Below, one piece after another: positions 1-11,370 of a stretch of 64,000 nucleotides of DNA (its first letter is position 1; every line of letters starts with the position of its first letter). This DNA is from Zygnema cylindricum. Lineage: Eukaryota; Streptophyta; Zygnematophyceae; Zygnematales; Zygnemataceae. Below the pieces are notes generated by a model. That model was not told the DNA's origin and did no database searches. It saw only the letters and a list, made by a program, of their open reading frames with translations. The stretch spans positions 278,694-342,693 of the forward strand of contig JBBHKE010000216.1 of NCBI GenBank assembly GCA_037447655.1. The letters run 5' to 3'. Both the position numbers and the translations under genes were made by a program.

Positions 1-246
1 GCGGACAGTTAAGAACTAGGTACCAACGAAAGGACTATTACAGGCGGTAGGTGAGTACAGCACGGTGCACAGTAGGCGGCTGTAATCGCGTATTTGGCGG
101 TTTACTGGTGAGACCACGTAACCGAGGTAACACTCAGCAGGCTAGACTTCAACTGTAAACTAAAGCAGGGAAATTTAAGTTGCAGTAACACACATAAAAC
201 ACGTCAAACCATAAAACACGGGGGCACATATATTGCGAAGTAGTTG
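1..246. other. unassigned sequence
   Basis: No gene or repeat is recognised here. The stretch directly precedes an LTR fragment of the copia family and is probably more of the same decayed repeat, but I could not align it. Confidence 0.3.
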
Positions 247-651
247 TGAATTGCCCAAGAGGCACAGCCCTTTGCAAAAGATAGGAGGTCAGACCAGGAT
301 TTGATCCTAGGTCCTTCAAGATGACCGCCGTACAGCGTAGCCGTCCGTCTTACCCGTTAAGTGTTGATGAAGCGTTATATACACGGGGGCACAAAATACC
401 AAACTGCACAAAATACACACAATGACGTTGAATTTAAAGGGACGAAATCAAATGTCAACTTCAGATCGGACGACTCACAATGGAGCCAATGCACCAGAGT
501 GGTCATTTGGCGGTTTATGCGCTAATGTCGGCGGATGACACGTGGCACGACATGAGTGGATGGCGGACATTATCAGGAAAGCAACCATGGATCAAGAATT
601 GACAGGCGTCATCCGGATGGCCACGCCGTACCATGGTCGTACAGAAGTACA
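247..651 (+). mobile_element. copia-family LTR fragment N
   Basis: This matches the middle part of the copia LTR family, most clearly the F LTR near 13349-13450: both carry the run GCACARCCCTTTGCAAAAGA followed by GATTTGATCCTAGGTC. It holds the antisense tRNA-like module (about 295-370) and a CACGTG G-box at 539-544. It stops abruptly at 651 where LTR D begins, so D appears to have inserted into N. The 5' boundary is uncertain. Confidence 0.6.
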
Positions 652-1697
652 TGTTGAAACTTAAGTATTTTTTAGGTGTGTATTACGAAAGAAAAGAGCA
701 AAGGCAGTCTGCCTCTAACTCCCTTCTCCAAGCCCCCATACTTGTTGTAGTCACTGAAGGCTGGATAGGGAGCTAAAGCCATTGGTGCCTAGGCCCTCTA
801 GAGAGACAAGGAGTAGCTTTGGTGGATTTACCAAAAAATCCAGTGCTAAGGTATATATGGGTTTGATACCTATTTAATCATTTACACATGTGACATACAA
901 AACGTACAGTAGAACATAGAACAAGATGTATACTAATATAGTGCACAAAATAAATGGTGCAAACATTTATTTCGACGACTTATTTTAAAAGTCGATCAAA
1001 TGGGACAGCCATGGTAAGCGGCGATATTGCAGGAAGGACGTTTTGGCGGTTTTTTCGGACTTCGCCACTCCAAACGACACGTGGGAACATCTTACGGGAT
1101 TAAGTAATCTCCAAAACCGCACGATTAGAAGTCCAAATATGACAGATGTCATCGGTATGGCCATGCCGTACAAATGACGTACACAAAGTACTCCAGCACT
1201 TGTAACTTTTGTACGCTACAGTCCTATGATTGGTGCATTCCTCAGTAATAGAGGGTTTAGTGAGGGGTTTTAGGACTTAGGAAATATAGTAGGTAGCCGC
1301 CTCTTTTCGAGAGAACTTTTGTAAAAAATGTCAACTTTGACGAGCCATAACTAACTGCTCAAAGTAGCAAATTCAGTGATTCTTTTTGCCGCAAACTAAA
1401 GGGAGTCTAAGCTACACTAGGGTGTAATCGGTGAAAGATTATGCTTTCCAAGGTGGCGGAATTTATAAGGGAAAGTCAAAGTGGGGGAATGTGTCCAAAT
1501 ACTCATATTGTAACTTTGTATTCTGTGGGGGAACTATGCAAACATAAAGTCTTCTTTCACAGAGGTGAAGCTGCATTGGAGTTTTGACTATCAGGTTGTC
1601 ATTCATTTGGGTTTGTATCAACTTGGAGTCGGCACTATCTAGATAAGCTTCTTTGGATGTGCGATTTCTGTGGGGGAATGGAGCTCATAGAATTTTA
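652..1697 (+). mobile_element. 5' LTR of copia element D
   Basis: The LTR starts TGTTGAAACTTAAG and contains family landmarks in the expected order: GGCAGTCTGCCTCTAAC, a G-box CACGTG at 1078-1083, an inverted CCAAT box (ATTGGTGC near 1229), and a block resembling GTCAACTTTGAC near the 3' part. It ends just before a mutated primer-binding site at 1698. About 1046 bp, like the 1041-1042 bp LTRs of B and C. The terminal CA is mutated. Confidence 0.75.
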
Positions 1698-1711
1698 AAT
1701 TATGGGCCCAC
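1698..1711 (+). other. primer-binding site of D (degenerate)
   Basis: The sequence is AATTATGGGCCCAC. It differs at two positions from the GGTTATGGGCCCAC found directly beside the 5' LTRs of A, B, C, G and I, which is complementary to the anticodon arm of initiator tRNA-Met. Confidence 0.65.
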
Positions 1712-2116
1712 AATCTAGGGTGCCTATGTTTGATAGAATAGACTTCACTAAGTGGGAATTTACGATGGAGGGATTGCTTTTCGAAAAACACCTATGGGGA
1801 ATTGTTTCGTGATAAGTGAGGTGTCTACCACCGGGCTTCGGTGGGACTCACTATGGAGATTCATGTGGGCTTCCCAGGAAACCAAACGGAGTTTAGATGC
1901 AATGGAAGGTGAAAGGAAAATTATTGCCATAGAAGAGGGAAAAAAAGAAAAGGTTAAGGAACACGTTTGGTGAGGGGAGCTAAGATCTCGGCTACAATTC
2001 CATTTGTAGGGGTTATAACAAAACCAAAAATTGAAAAAAATGACGATAAAATTTGGGAGTATGAAAACATTATAGCAAAAAATCTCATATTTAGAAACGT
2101 GTCTAAGTCCTTAGCT
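1703..2116 (+). pseudogene. copia gag fragment (element D)
   Basis: Conceptual reading begins MGPQSRVPMF and continues through FEKHLWGIVS, matching the N-terminus of the gag ORFs of B and C (MGPxSRVPxF, EKRFWGIVSG). After a stop it resumes in another frame with a block resembling the NDTETWDFNNMAAKHFILRHL region of B/C (here NDDKIWEYENIIAKNLIFR). It breaks off at 2116 where a gypsy LTR begins. The gene is truncated and carries stops and frameshifts. No later D sequence was found in the window. Confidence 0.7.
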
Positions 2117-2398
2117 TGTCGAGCGTGCCTGATTAACTTGAGGGAAGGGCCCACAGCCCGAAGTCTTTGGCATTGTAGTCCTGCAAATAAACACCGAATG
2201 CGAATGATTCCCAAAAAATGATGATCATGCCAACTGCTACCCACTTCCCTCCCATGGATATGCATGCAAAATAGGAGAGAGGCATGAGCAGGGAATAGGG
2301 ATGAGGGCAGGGTGAAGGCGAAAGTTATCCCCTCCTCCTTCCTTCCCCCCCCGGCTGGGGGAAGGGATTAGGGTCTCGGCAATCGGGCTGATATCCCA
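2117..2398 (-). mobile_element. gypsy LTR R1 (282 bp)
   Basis: It starts TGTCGAGCGTGCC and ends GATATCCCA. A second copy of equal length lies in the same orientation at 3600-3881. The copies differ by scattered substitutions. R1 interrupts the copia D gag. With no pol next to it, it may be a solo LTR or the far end of a rearranged element. Confidence 0.65.
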
Positions 2399-2543
2399 AT
2401 TCGTGCTTTGTCTACGGGAAGTCTATAACATTTGTTCCCTCAAAACCCACTGTCCTGATCCAGGGGGAGGTTTCAGTTTACTCTGGAACCTTAACTCCAA
2501 AGCAAAGAAAACTCTAGATGAAGATACAAATGCACTACCACGT

Positions 2544-2576
<33 letters not shown>

Positions 2577-3599
2577 TAAATATGATTGGCTTTCTAGATT
2601 TAACAATATCACCTTGCCCCAGAAAAGAGAATAAAAGATATAAAATGTGAAATGTAGCGAAACGAGCTCAACATACCCCAGCAATCAACGACGAAAATGA
2701 GAAAAAGGCGACCCCTCTCCCGAGAGAATCGTCAAAAGGTATGGTACTCCAGCAACCTTCGGTGTCCGCAGCTCGGAACCGACCAGACTCTTCTCGGTTC
2801 CAAACAGCAAAAAGTCCAATATCACCCAAAAAGGAAGATAGTGCCAACTACCCGCCCGGACTGTGATTTCCACAAAAGACAGATCCAAAACCAAGATGGC
2901 AATAGAGTCGAAACAACACAAAGATTCTCCAAAAGAAGGTTTGTTAGAATTTTGAGGGTTTTCACAGGAGTACTGAAAAGCAACCTGTCTCCTTCGACCC
3001 CAAGTGCCTTATACATCAAAGTTTGTCAAATTGCAGGTCCAAAAGTCAAAGTTACGCTATTGACCAATGAGCGGCAAGCAATAGTAATTGAACTGACATA
3101 AGACAGAATAATCCTTACTACACTCAGGGCAAAAAGTTTTGCTCCGGACTGCGGCTAGATCCGCTGCCGGAAGTAATTATTTAGACCACTATTATAAGAC
3201 AAAGTCCTGAAAATGACACTAACTTGTCAGACTTTGACCTAACGTAATTAAGGGACCAAAAGTCAGCTGAGCCGGAGCTAAATTCCTACTGACGGCTAAC
3301 AGCATAATCTAGATGCAAATCCGGAAAGTTACGTGGCAATCCACAATGTACCCCCCACGGAGGCTGTTGGAAACTGGTCTCAGGTAACGGAATTGCAATC
3401 TTTGAAACGGTAGAACTTGGTCATTCGGCCTCCGTTAGACGCGCAATAAAGTGCGTTACGCTCAGTTTAGGAAATACAAGGATCTCGTCCGGCTTGGTGC
3501 ACTCACTTCTTCGTACTCAGAAGACCGTACAGGGTAAAAAGGGCCCGGAAATCCTTGGTGATATAAAGGTATGCCTGAAAAGCACATGAGCTTGACAGC
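2399..3599. other. unassigned sequence between two gypsy LTRs
   Basis: No protein domain is recognised in any frame. ORFs of up to 134 codons exist here but have no recognisable motif. A (TA)n run lies at about 2546-2574. The stretch may be gypsy internal sequence too decayed to recognise, or host DNA caught between two insertions. Confidence 0.4.
2546..2574. repeat. (TA)n microsatellite
   Basis: About 14 uninterrupted TA units. Confidence 0.9.
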
Positions 3600-3881
3600 T
3601 GTCGAGCGTGCCTGATTAACGTGAGGGAAGGGCCCACAGTCCAGAGTCTTCAACATCGTAGTCATGCAAATAAACCCCGAATGCGAATGCTTTCCAAAAA
3701 TGATGATCATGCCCACTGCTTCCCACTTCCCTCCCATGGATATGCATGCAAAATAGGAGAGAGGCATGAGCAGGGAATAGGGATGAGGGCAGGGGGAAGG
3801 CGAAAGTTATCCCCTCCTCCTTCCTTCCCCAACCTGGCCGGGGGAAGGGATTAGGGTTTCGGCAATCGGGCTGATATCCCA
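3600..3881 (-). mobile_element. gypsy LTR R2, 3' LTR of the minus-strand gypsy remnant
   Basis: Second copy of the 282-bp TG...CA repeat. On the minus strand it follows a purine run (AAGAGGGGGGGAAAT, plus 3882-3896), as a polypurine tract precedes a 3' LTR. The pol fragments to the right are on the same strand, so R2 is assigned as their 3' LTR. Confidence 0.7.
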
Positions 3882-3896
3882 ATTTCCCCCCCTCTT
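3882..3896 (-). other. polypurine tract of minus-strand gypsy
   Basis: On the minus strand this reads AAGAGGGGGGGAAAT and abuts the TGGGATATC start of LTR R2. This is the position and composition expected of a plus-strand primer. Confidence 0.65.
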
Positions 3897-3899
3897 AGT

Positions 3900-5712
3900 C
3901 AACCGGGACTAAGATATGAAAAAAATTACCCACTCCATTCGCAGTTCCCACAGAACCAGATGCTGGAGGGTATAGGGTGTGGCTCCCAAGAGGAGGGGAG
4001 ACAGGCAGAATGCTAACACTGACCACACTGATTGCAGACTAATAGGTGGTGCAGCTGGGAAGACTGATTGCAAGCTGAGGAACAGGAGGGAGGATCGGCA
4101 CAGTAAGTTAAGTGGAAAGTGGGTTCGTCTTCCAATCCCCGAAGATGGCAAGGGGCCACATTGATCTGATTCTCTTTAATTCGTCGACCATCTTTCCCCT
4201 CCAATGTAAGAACCCCTTTGTTGGACACCTTGACCACTTTTAGTATTACTCTCCCGGCAGAAATATCCACCGTGTCCTTCTTCTGTTGCATTCGATACAC
4301 AAAGTCTTCGGCATAAATCGTCGCTGCCGGGCACATAATTCCCACTCCTGTGCTGAGAATACCACAATTGATCTCGGTATTGAGCCGCCTGCAAATTGTC
4401 CATGGCGAGAGGCATCTCTCGGTGGAATACCTTCGCCCTGTCGGCGATCAGTTTTTCGACTGTCCCCTTGTCATCCATCTCCGGTAGGACCACCGCCTGG
4501 GCCGATGCAGCTCCGGGCAAGATGAGATTTCGTCCAAATAGAATGAAATAAGGGCTATAGGAGTGGAGAGAATCCTGCCTGCTAAATCTGTAACCCATAG
4601 CAATCCAAGGCACTTTTCGGTCCCACTCCCCCAAATCTTCTTCCACGGCATATTTTCGTAGTGACCGTTTCACTGTCTATACACACCTTTCAGCTAATCC
4701 GTCGGCTTGAGGGTGGTCACGGTTGGTCAGCCGATGGTCGACCAAGCATTTTTCCAAGAGGTTGGAAAATTCTCCGGCAAATTCGGAGCCTTGGTCGGTC
4801 AGAACTTCCGCAAGCGCTCCATATTGGGCCAGCACCCTTTGCAAAAAGGCATCTGCAATTGCCTTGGACTCCTTCCGGGGCAAAATCACCAACTCGATCC
4901 ACTTGGAAAAATGTTCTATCATGACCAACACAAAGCGGTTCCCCCGCCTGCTGGTCAAAAGGGGTCCCAAAAGATCCAACGACCACCGATAAAACATCCC
5001 TCGGATAGGCAGCGAATGAAGCTCAGTCCCGCCCTTTTTGTCAAAAGCTGCCTTAACACAATTGCATGAGGAGCAAGTTTGCACAATTCAGTTGACTTAG
5101 GTCCGCAACCCATGCCACCAATAAGAGCCCGTAACCAGGGAAGTGGTCCGCTTTTGCCCGAAGTGTCCACATTGCCGATAGAGGTTAGAAATCAGAGTTT
5201 CCCGGTTAGAGGGGGGAGGAACCACTTTCCTTGTACCGTCTGACCATTTCCGAAGGAGAACGCCTCTGTCCCAATCATACGTAGCCATCCGGGTCTGTAA
5301 CCGGGATAAGGGAACTCCAATCAAGTGGGGAAGAGGGGACCCCTACTGGATAGATTGGAGAGAATCGGGGTCGTTCCAAATGTCCTTCTGTCCGACCCCT
5401 ATTGGTGCCTGCCCCCACATCGGCAGAGAAAGTTGACAGTTACCCCCCAGATTGGGGAAGCTAGATGAAAACGGAGGAGGCTCGAATGATCCCCAAGCTG
5501 ATCTTAGGGTCCTCATCATGTTGAGCCCTAGTAGAATCCATGGTGGAGGGATCAAGATTCCGGCTAAGTCCGTCGGCATTCCCATGGATCTTCCCGGCCC
5601 TATGAACAATGTCGTAATCATATTCCTGTAGGATAAGCACCCATCTGCCGAGTTTGCCGGTCAACTTACTATTTTCCATGATCCATTTCAAAGGTTGGTG
5701 ATCCGTAATTTT
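3900..5712 (-). pseudogene. Ty3/gypsy pol fragment (RNase H - integrase)
   Basis: Reading down the minus strand: an RNase H end with TDHQPLKWIM and YDYDIVHRAGKIHGNADGLSR (about 5713-5550), a degenerate integrase zinc-binding region with CGHFGQKRT and CSSCNCVK (5200-5050), and an integrase core with RWSLDLLGPL, VMIEHFSKWIEL and a DQGSEFAGEF block (about 5010-4780). A C-terminal part follows (4673-4176). Several stops and frameshifts break the gene. The protease, RT and gag are missing because the fragment is cut at about 5712, where it joins a copia element in the same orientation. It is non-functional. Confidence 0.85.
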
Positions 5713-8700
5713 GTTCATCACCTTCTCTTTCACAATATGCAACTTGATATCAATGTGTTTGCTTTTGAAGTGATGACTCGGGTTAGATGAAATCGCAATA
5801 GCTGCTTAGTTATCACACCACACTATTTAACGTCCGAATTCCATAAAATGAAGTTTTGAAGGAGAGACTTTACCCACAGTAACTCATTAACAGTAGAGGT
5901 TGCCACCATATATTTAGCCTCCATTGTAGACTGAGCTGTTACCTTTTGACGCTTGCTGCTCCAACAACATGTTCCACTTCCAATCTTAAAAAATAAATTC
6001 GTTGGTGGAACGGCGGCTTGGCATGTCTTTGTAGCTAGCATCGCTTCAAGTCATAATTTTTCTACGTCTCCACTGAGAGCAAGTTGAAGATTCCGTGTCC
6101 CTGCAGAGTACTGAAGAGTCCTCTTTGCTGCCTCCCAATCCGTTTTCCTCGGATTTTGCAAACTCTGGCTTAAAGCACCAACTGCTGCCGCAATGTCCAG
6201 CCTGATGTAGTTCATGAAGTAGATTAGGATGCCGACAATCTACCAGTATGGAATGGTGGCCATAAAATCTACCTCCCCTAAATCCAAAGTGTTGTCAAAA
6301 ATGACTCCTCTATCGGTCTCCATGCTTTTCACTTTCTGCTTAAATTCCATGGGAGTGGCACTTCCCTTTGCCTCTACCATGCCGAATTTTTCAAGCACAT
6401 TCGTTATCGCTTCCCACCGCGTTAGATAAATTAATCTCCGATCTCTATCCCTTTCTACTTGAATTCCCAGAATATTCTTTGCCTCCCCTAAATAATTCAT
6501 CTCAAATCTTGAATTCAAGGCTGCCTTTATTTTATTAATCTCATTCAATGACTTACTTAGCAGCATCAAATCATCTACATATACGACAATGTAAATAATT
6601 CCATCTTTCCCTTCCATAACATAAACTGAGTGATCAAAACTAATCCTTACAAATCCAAGACCGGTTAGAAACTCATCTAGTTTCAGATTCCATTGACGGG
6701 GAGCCTGCTTAAGACCGTACAAGGATTTCAATAGCTTACAAACAAAATTTTATTTCTGGTCTTTGCATACATTTCAGGCTGCTTCATAAAAATCACTTCC
6801 TCTAAATCTCAATGCAAGAAAGTTTTTTAAACATCCATTTGATGTTATGCCATATCCTCAATGGTCGATAAAGACAACAAATTCTAACAGTTGGAAACCG
6901 GACAACCGGAGAGAATGTCTCTTCATAGTCAATTCCCTCTTTTTGACTATAACATTTTGCAACAAGCCTAGCCTTATATCTTTTAATATAATTATCCGGA
7001 CTCAACTTAACTTTAAAGACCCACTTAGAACCAATGGCCTTTGAATCCGGTGAAAGCTCTACAAGCTCCCAAGTGTGAGCCTCCATTATCGATCGCATTT
7101 CATTGTTCGCCGCGGAGATCCATTAATCTTTTTTCCAGAGCTGAAAAAGCCTATTGTATTTTGACCGGTTCAATTGTGCTGGCAAAAAAAATAGCATGCT
7201 CCACCGGTTCACCTTGCAGCCTGCTTTGTCTTCTTCCCCCCGGAAAATCTGACGCTGCTGCTTTGTCTTCTTCCACCCGGAAAATCTGAGGCTGGAACTG
7301 TTGGATCCGTACGTGGCCGTCGTGGTGGAGGAGGAGGAGGAAGAGGATGCTGGATGATTGGAATTGCCGGAGTGTCTGGAGAAGGAATAGGAGATGTTTC
7401 GCCACCGAAAATTGATGAAGAGGTGGTGGAAGACGTAAAAATAACACTTTCAAAAATTACATACTTTTGGATTTTGACATTTTTCTCAAAATCTGTCATG
7501 CCAAAAATATCCACCAATTGACTCTCTTCCTTAACCTGAATATTCCTAGCACCTTGAAGAGTTTTTCTACCCGTATTGTATACTCTATAGCCTACGGACT
7601 CATCATCATATCGTATAAAATCCTGGGAACTAATTTCGGACTAAATTTTAAAAATAGGAAGATTATCCAAAATAAAACATTTACAACCAAAAACCCAAAA
7701 GTGACTTACATTAGGCTTTCTTCCGATCCACACTTCATATGATGTTTTCCCTTTTACTGCTCTAATTCTATTCTATTCCTAATATATAAATCACAAGAGA
7801 AAGCTTCACCCCAAAATTTAAATTCTACCTTTTTATCTAACAACATAGATTTTGCACTTTCCGTTAGAGTCGGGTTAAGTCTTTCCAATACTCCGTTTTG
7901 CTCCACAGAATAGGGAACTGTAAATTGTCGAGAAATGCTGTTTTTTTTGTAAATAGTCCAAAAATGCATGAGAAATATATTCACCTCCATTGTCGAACCG
8001 AAGAGAGAGAATCGGCTTCCCGTGAAGCTTTTTCGCCCACACTTGAAAGTGCTTGAAGTGGGTAAGCACTTCACTCTTCTCCTTCATAAAGTAAACTTTA
8101 CAGTATCAGGAGAAATCATCGGTAAAGGTGACCAAAAACCAACTGCCACTGAGGGAAGGGACTTTTGACTGTCCCCACAAATCCGAATGAATGACTTGTA
8201 TCAAATCCGTGGCCCGGTTATCCGCGGTCTGAGGTTGGGGCGGCTTATGAAGCTTTCCCAACGCACACCCATCACATACATGAGACTTTTTTTGTCCTAA
8301 TTTGACACCATCTATCATATTTTGTTTTACCATTTTGTCAAGCCGTTCATGATGAACATGACTGAGCCTCTCATGCCATAAAACATTTTCCGGAAAGACA
8401 CTTGAGTATGCAAAGTCAATTTCATTATCCAAGTCCATCCGGTAAAACAAGTTTGGGCCTCTAGTTCTTACCAGGGCTACTCTCCCATCTTTGCTTACTA
8501 CCTTTTGCCCATTCTTTTGCAAAATTTCAAATCCTTTCATTTCAACCACTAAAGTGGAAAACATCTTTTTCTTAAACCTTGGAATATAGAGAACATCATG
8601 TAAGGTTCTTTTTACAACTTGACCATTGATGTCACATGCTAACTCCACGCTTCCTTTTGTCGTAGATTCCACACCGCTCTCATCCGCAAAATAAATCCGA

Positions 8701-8817
8701 CGAGTGGGGATTCGAGTAAGGGTTTTGAAGTAAGCCCAGTTTGCGCACATGTCTTTTATATACAAGTGAACCTGCAGCTGATCTACATCGTTGGTCGACC
8801 GATACACTAAACCTTAT
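5713..8817 (-). pseudogene. Ty1/copia pol fragment (element E)
   Basis: A copia pol distinct from the A/B/C/F/G family. Order on the minus strand: protease/GAG-pre-integrase and integrase start (8807-8106; LWHERLSHVHHERLDKMV, a CDGCALGKLH zinc motif, DLWGQSKVPS, TDDFS), integrase core (8087-7754; RFDNGGEYIS, QNGVLERLNPTLTESAKSML), RT (7098-6802; [33 protein letters not shown]; then 6731-6240; KSLYGLKQAPRQWN, VVYVDDLMLLSKS), and RNase H (about 6230-5720; CCWSSKRQKVTAQSTMEAKY). Frames change several times. The 3' end breaks off at about 5712 inside the region equivalent to KHMDIRLSFVREKV of element C. No LTR can be assigned. Confidence 0.88.
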
Positions 8818-9282
8818 CAAAAAAACTTCGCCGTGAACCGTACACAAATATTTACAACAAATCTAAAACTAACAACCGCTAAAATAAAATAGTACGCGGT
8901 TAAAGTTTGCCCGCTCAAATGAAATAGTACGAGGTTAAAGTTTGCCCGCTCAAATGACTGCGCAGTCAATATTCCTCTTCCAAAGATGACGGCGTACTCC
9001 GTCCGTAGTCCGCGCATTCTTTCATCACCGAAGATGAACCTCCACGTGTAAACCCCGTCCCCAAACGAAACTGTACCTTCCATCATCTAGAACACACAAT
9101 CTTGACTTCCTCACGGACCGACACGTGTGGCTGGAGTGTACTGAACCCATGTACTCCCTTTAGACTTACAAACCACACTAAACACCTTTCTAAGACAAAT
9201 AAGCGGGCACACAAAAACGATTTAGTTCATAATCTCTTTCTCACATACGAGATATAGAGAGGACTAAAGTTTTCCAAAACAA
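8818..9282. other. unassigned, possible LTR remnant
   Basis: No coding signal. The stretch holds a 35-bp tandem duplication (8887-8956) and two CACGTG motifs (9043-9048 and 9122-9127) like those in the LTRs elsewhere. It sits upstream of E on the minus strand and directly before F on the plus strand, so it may be an LTR remnant of either. I could not align it with the other LTRs. Confidence 0.35.
8887..8956. repeat. 35-bp tandem duplication
   Basis: Two adjacent 35-bp copies (8887-8921 and 8922-8956) of AAATAGTACGNGGTTAAAG followed by TTTGCCCGCTCAAATG differ at one position (C/A). Confidence 0.9.
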
Positions 9283-10560
9283 CAACTATGATGAGGGGTG
9301 TCATCTTTGAAAAACATCTATGGGGCATTGTGAGTGGTCGCGTGTGACAACCATCTGCAAATTTGATAATTCCACTCAAGTTTGCCAGAGCTCGATTCTC
9401 AAAGGATCTGTGGAGAAGGAGGAGGTAAAAGATTACGGAGAGACCATCGTGTTGGACAAAGGCAAAGAAAAAAGGAAAGAGAAACTCACACTGATAGCTA
9501 CTCGATCATTATAGGTAGGGATTTTATCAAAAAACTGAGGTAGATGATAATGAAATATGAGATGTCAACAACACAGGGAAACCTCATTTCATTCATGGGC
9601 GTTTTACTCAAGCACTTGCTACCCCTCACCTAAATGTGGACAGGGCAGCCGATTTGTGGGAGGCTCTTGCAAATATTTACAAGAGTGGTACCATTCAGCA
9701 GTAGAAACTTGCAAATTAGAAGGTGCAAGCATATTTTTACAAAGGAGGAAAAATGCTTGACTTTTGTAATGACTTGTCTGGATTATTCACGGAGTTACAG
9801 AGTAATAGAAAACAAAAGACAGAGAAAGAAAAAGTGAATACTTTATTAATGAAACTGACAAATGATTATAAGAACATTGTTAACAGGGTTCAAGATTTTC
9901 CAAATCATTGATCGATTTGGAATCATGTTGTTGGGATGATTTTGGTTCGGGAAAACACCATTGAGATTCGGAGAGGAGGAAAGAGTGTTCAAGCCTTGAC
10001 TGTAGGCACTCACTAGAATAATCAAAATTCTTAAAAACCTTATAGAAACTTTGGTGGAGGAGGGAGAGGAAACCAATCGGATGGATCCGGATGTAGGCCT
10101 CTTAAGGGGCTTTGTCATTTTGTAAGAAGCCAAGACATTACATGGCGGAGTGTACTAGATTGAGTGAGCTGAGATTTAAAAAGGGACATATCAGTGGATC
10201 AACCCGAAGAAAGAAGAAGGCATTTGTGGCAACACAGGAAATGCGAGAGGATTCCGATAAGGATGATGGAGAACTCCTCCTCAACGAGGAGTTGGAGGTG
10301 AAAACCGAGCCCGTGATTCCAAGGAAGCAGAAGTGTGCTTTTACTCTAATTACGATTGGCGGTGTAGTTTAGTGGAATATATGGATCTGAAAGTCTTAGT
10401 TGAAGGTAAGACATCCATTCTCGAAATCTGGGATGTTTTTTTCATTCCACAACTGAACAAAAATCTTATCTCTATGTTAGTTTTACAAAATATGGGTTTT
10501 GAGACCAGCACAAAAAAATGAGTCTTTGTTGATAGCTATGAGGATGAAGTATAGTTCATA
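9283..10560 (+). pseudogene. copia gag/protease fragment (element F)
   Basis: Begins at the conserved FEKHLWGIVSGRV block, so the 5' LTR, primer site and first gag codons are missing. Recognisable blocks follow: TQALATPHLNVDRAADLWEA, YKGGKMLDFCNDLSGLFTEL, KEKVNTLLMKL, IVNRVQDFP, RENTIEIRRGGKS, a decayed zinc-knuckle region near 10100, and the region before the integrase (SILEIWDVFFIPQLNKNLIS). Many stops and frameshifts separate the blocks. This is an old, dead copy. Confidence 0.85.
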
Positions 10561-11370
10561 ACTGAAAAGGGTAGCCAAGAAATGTTTAGGCTGAATTTGA
10601 TTAATGGAAAGACGGGAGTTTACTATGCCGGTGTGAGTGACTATATAATTTGGCATAAACGATTGGGGGATATACATCTAATTAGACTAAAAAAAATGAA
10701 GAAGATGGGAGTGGTTGAGGGAATATAGTTTGAGGATAATAAGACCTTGGATGACACTAGGGGATGTGCTCATGGTAAGGCCCACGGATTACCTTTCCCT
10801 AAAACCGCAACCTGTAAAGGAGAAAAAGTTATAAATCTACTTCATACGGACATATGGGGGCTGGCCAAAACGCCATTAGTTGGAGGGAAGTGATTTATGC
10901 TTACTATTACTGATAACTGATCTAGATATTCCAAAGTCTATTTTTTGAAAAAAAAATATGAAGCACCGGCTTATTTTAAGGAGTATAAAGCATGGAGTGA
11001 GAAGCTCCATGAGACACCTAAAAAAGAGTGAGGGGTGATAATGGGAGGGAATACACTTCTAATCGATTTGAGGAGTTTTTGAAAGAAGAAAGAGTTCAAC
11101 ACCAAAAGACTGTCCCAAAGAATCTGTAACAAAACGGTGAAGTCGAGAGATTAAATTAGAAATTAAGTGATAGTACCCGTAGTATGCTATCAGAAAAAAA
11201 AAGAAAAAATCGCTTTTGGGCAAAAGCTATGAACTGTGCCAATTATCTTAAGAATAGAGTTTTTACCTCGGCGGTGAAAGGTCAAACACCCAATGTAAGA
11301 TGGACAGGAAGAAAACCGGATATCTCACACTTAAAGGTGTTTGGGAGTCAAGTTTTAGTATAAGTGCAGA
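10561..11370 (+). pseudogene. copia integrase fragment (element F)
   Basis: Reads through decayed GAG-pre-integrase and integrase blocks: WHKRLGDIHLIRLKKMKKM (10651 onward), a TDIWGLAKTPLVGGK block, SRYSKVYFLKKKYEAPAYF, EYKAWSEKLHETP and NRVFTSAVKGQTPN. These correspond closely to the integrase of B, C and A. Several in-frame stops and frameshifts are present. Confidence 0.82.

Noticed and set aside
2697-3101. 134-codon plus-strand ORF between the gypsy LTRs
   Set aside because: No recognised domain; antisense frames are open over the same DNA. Left as unassigned.
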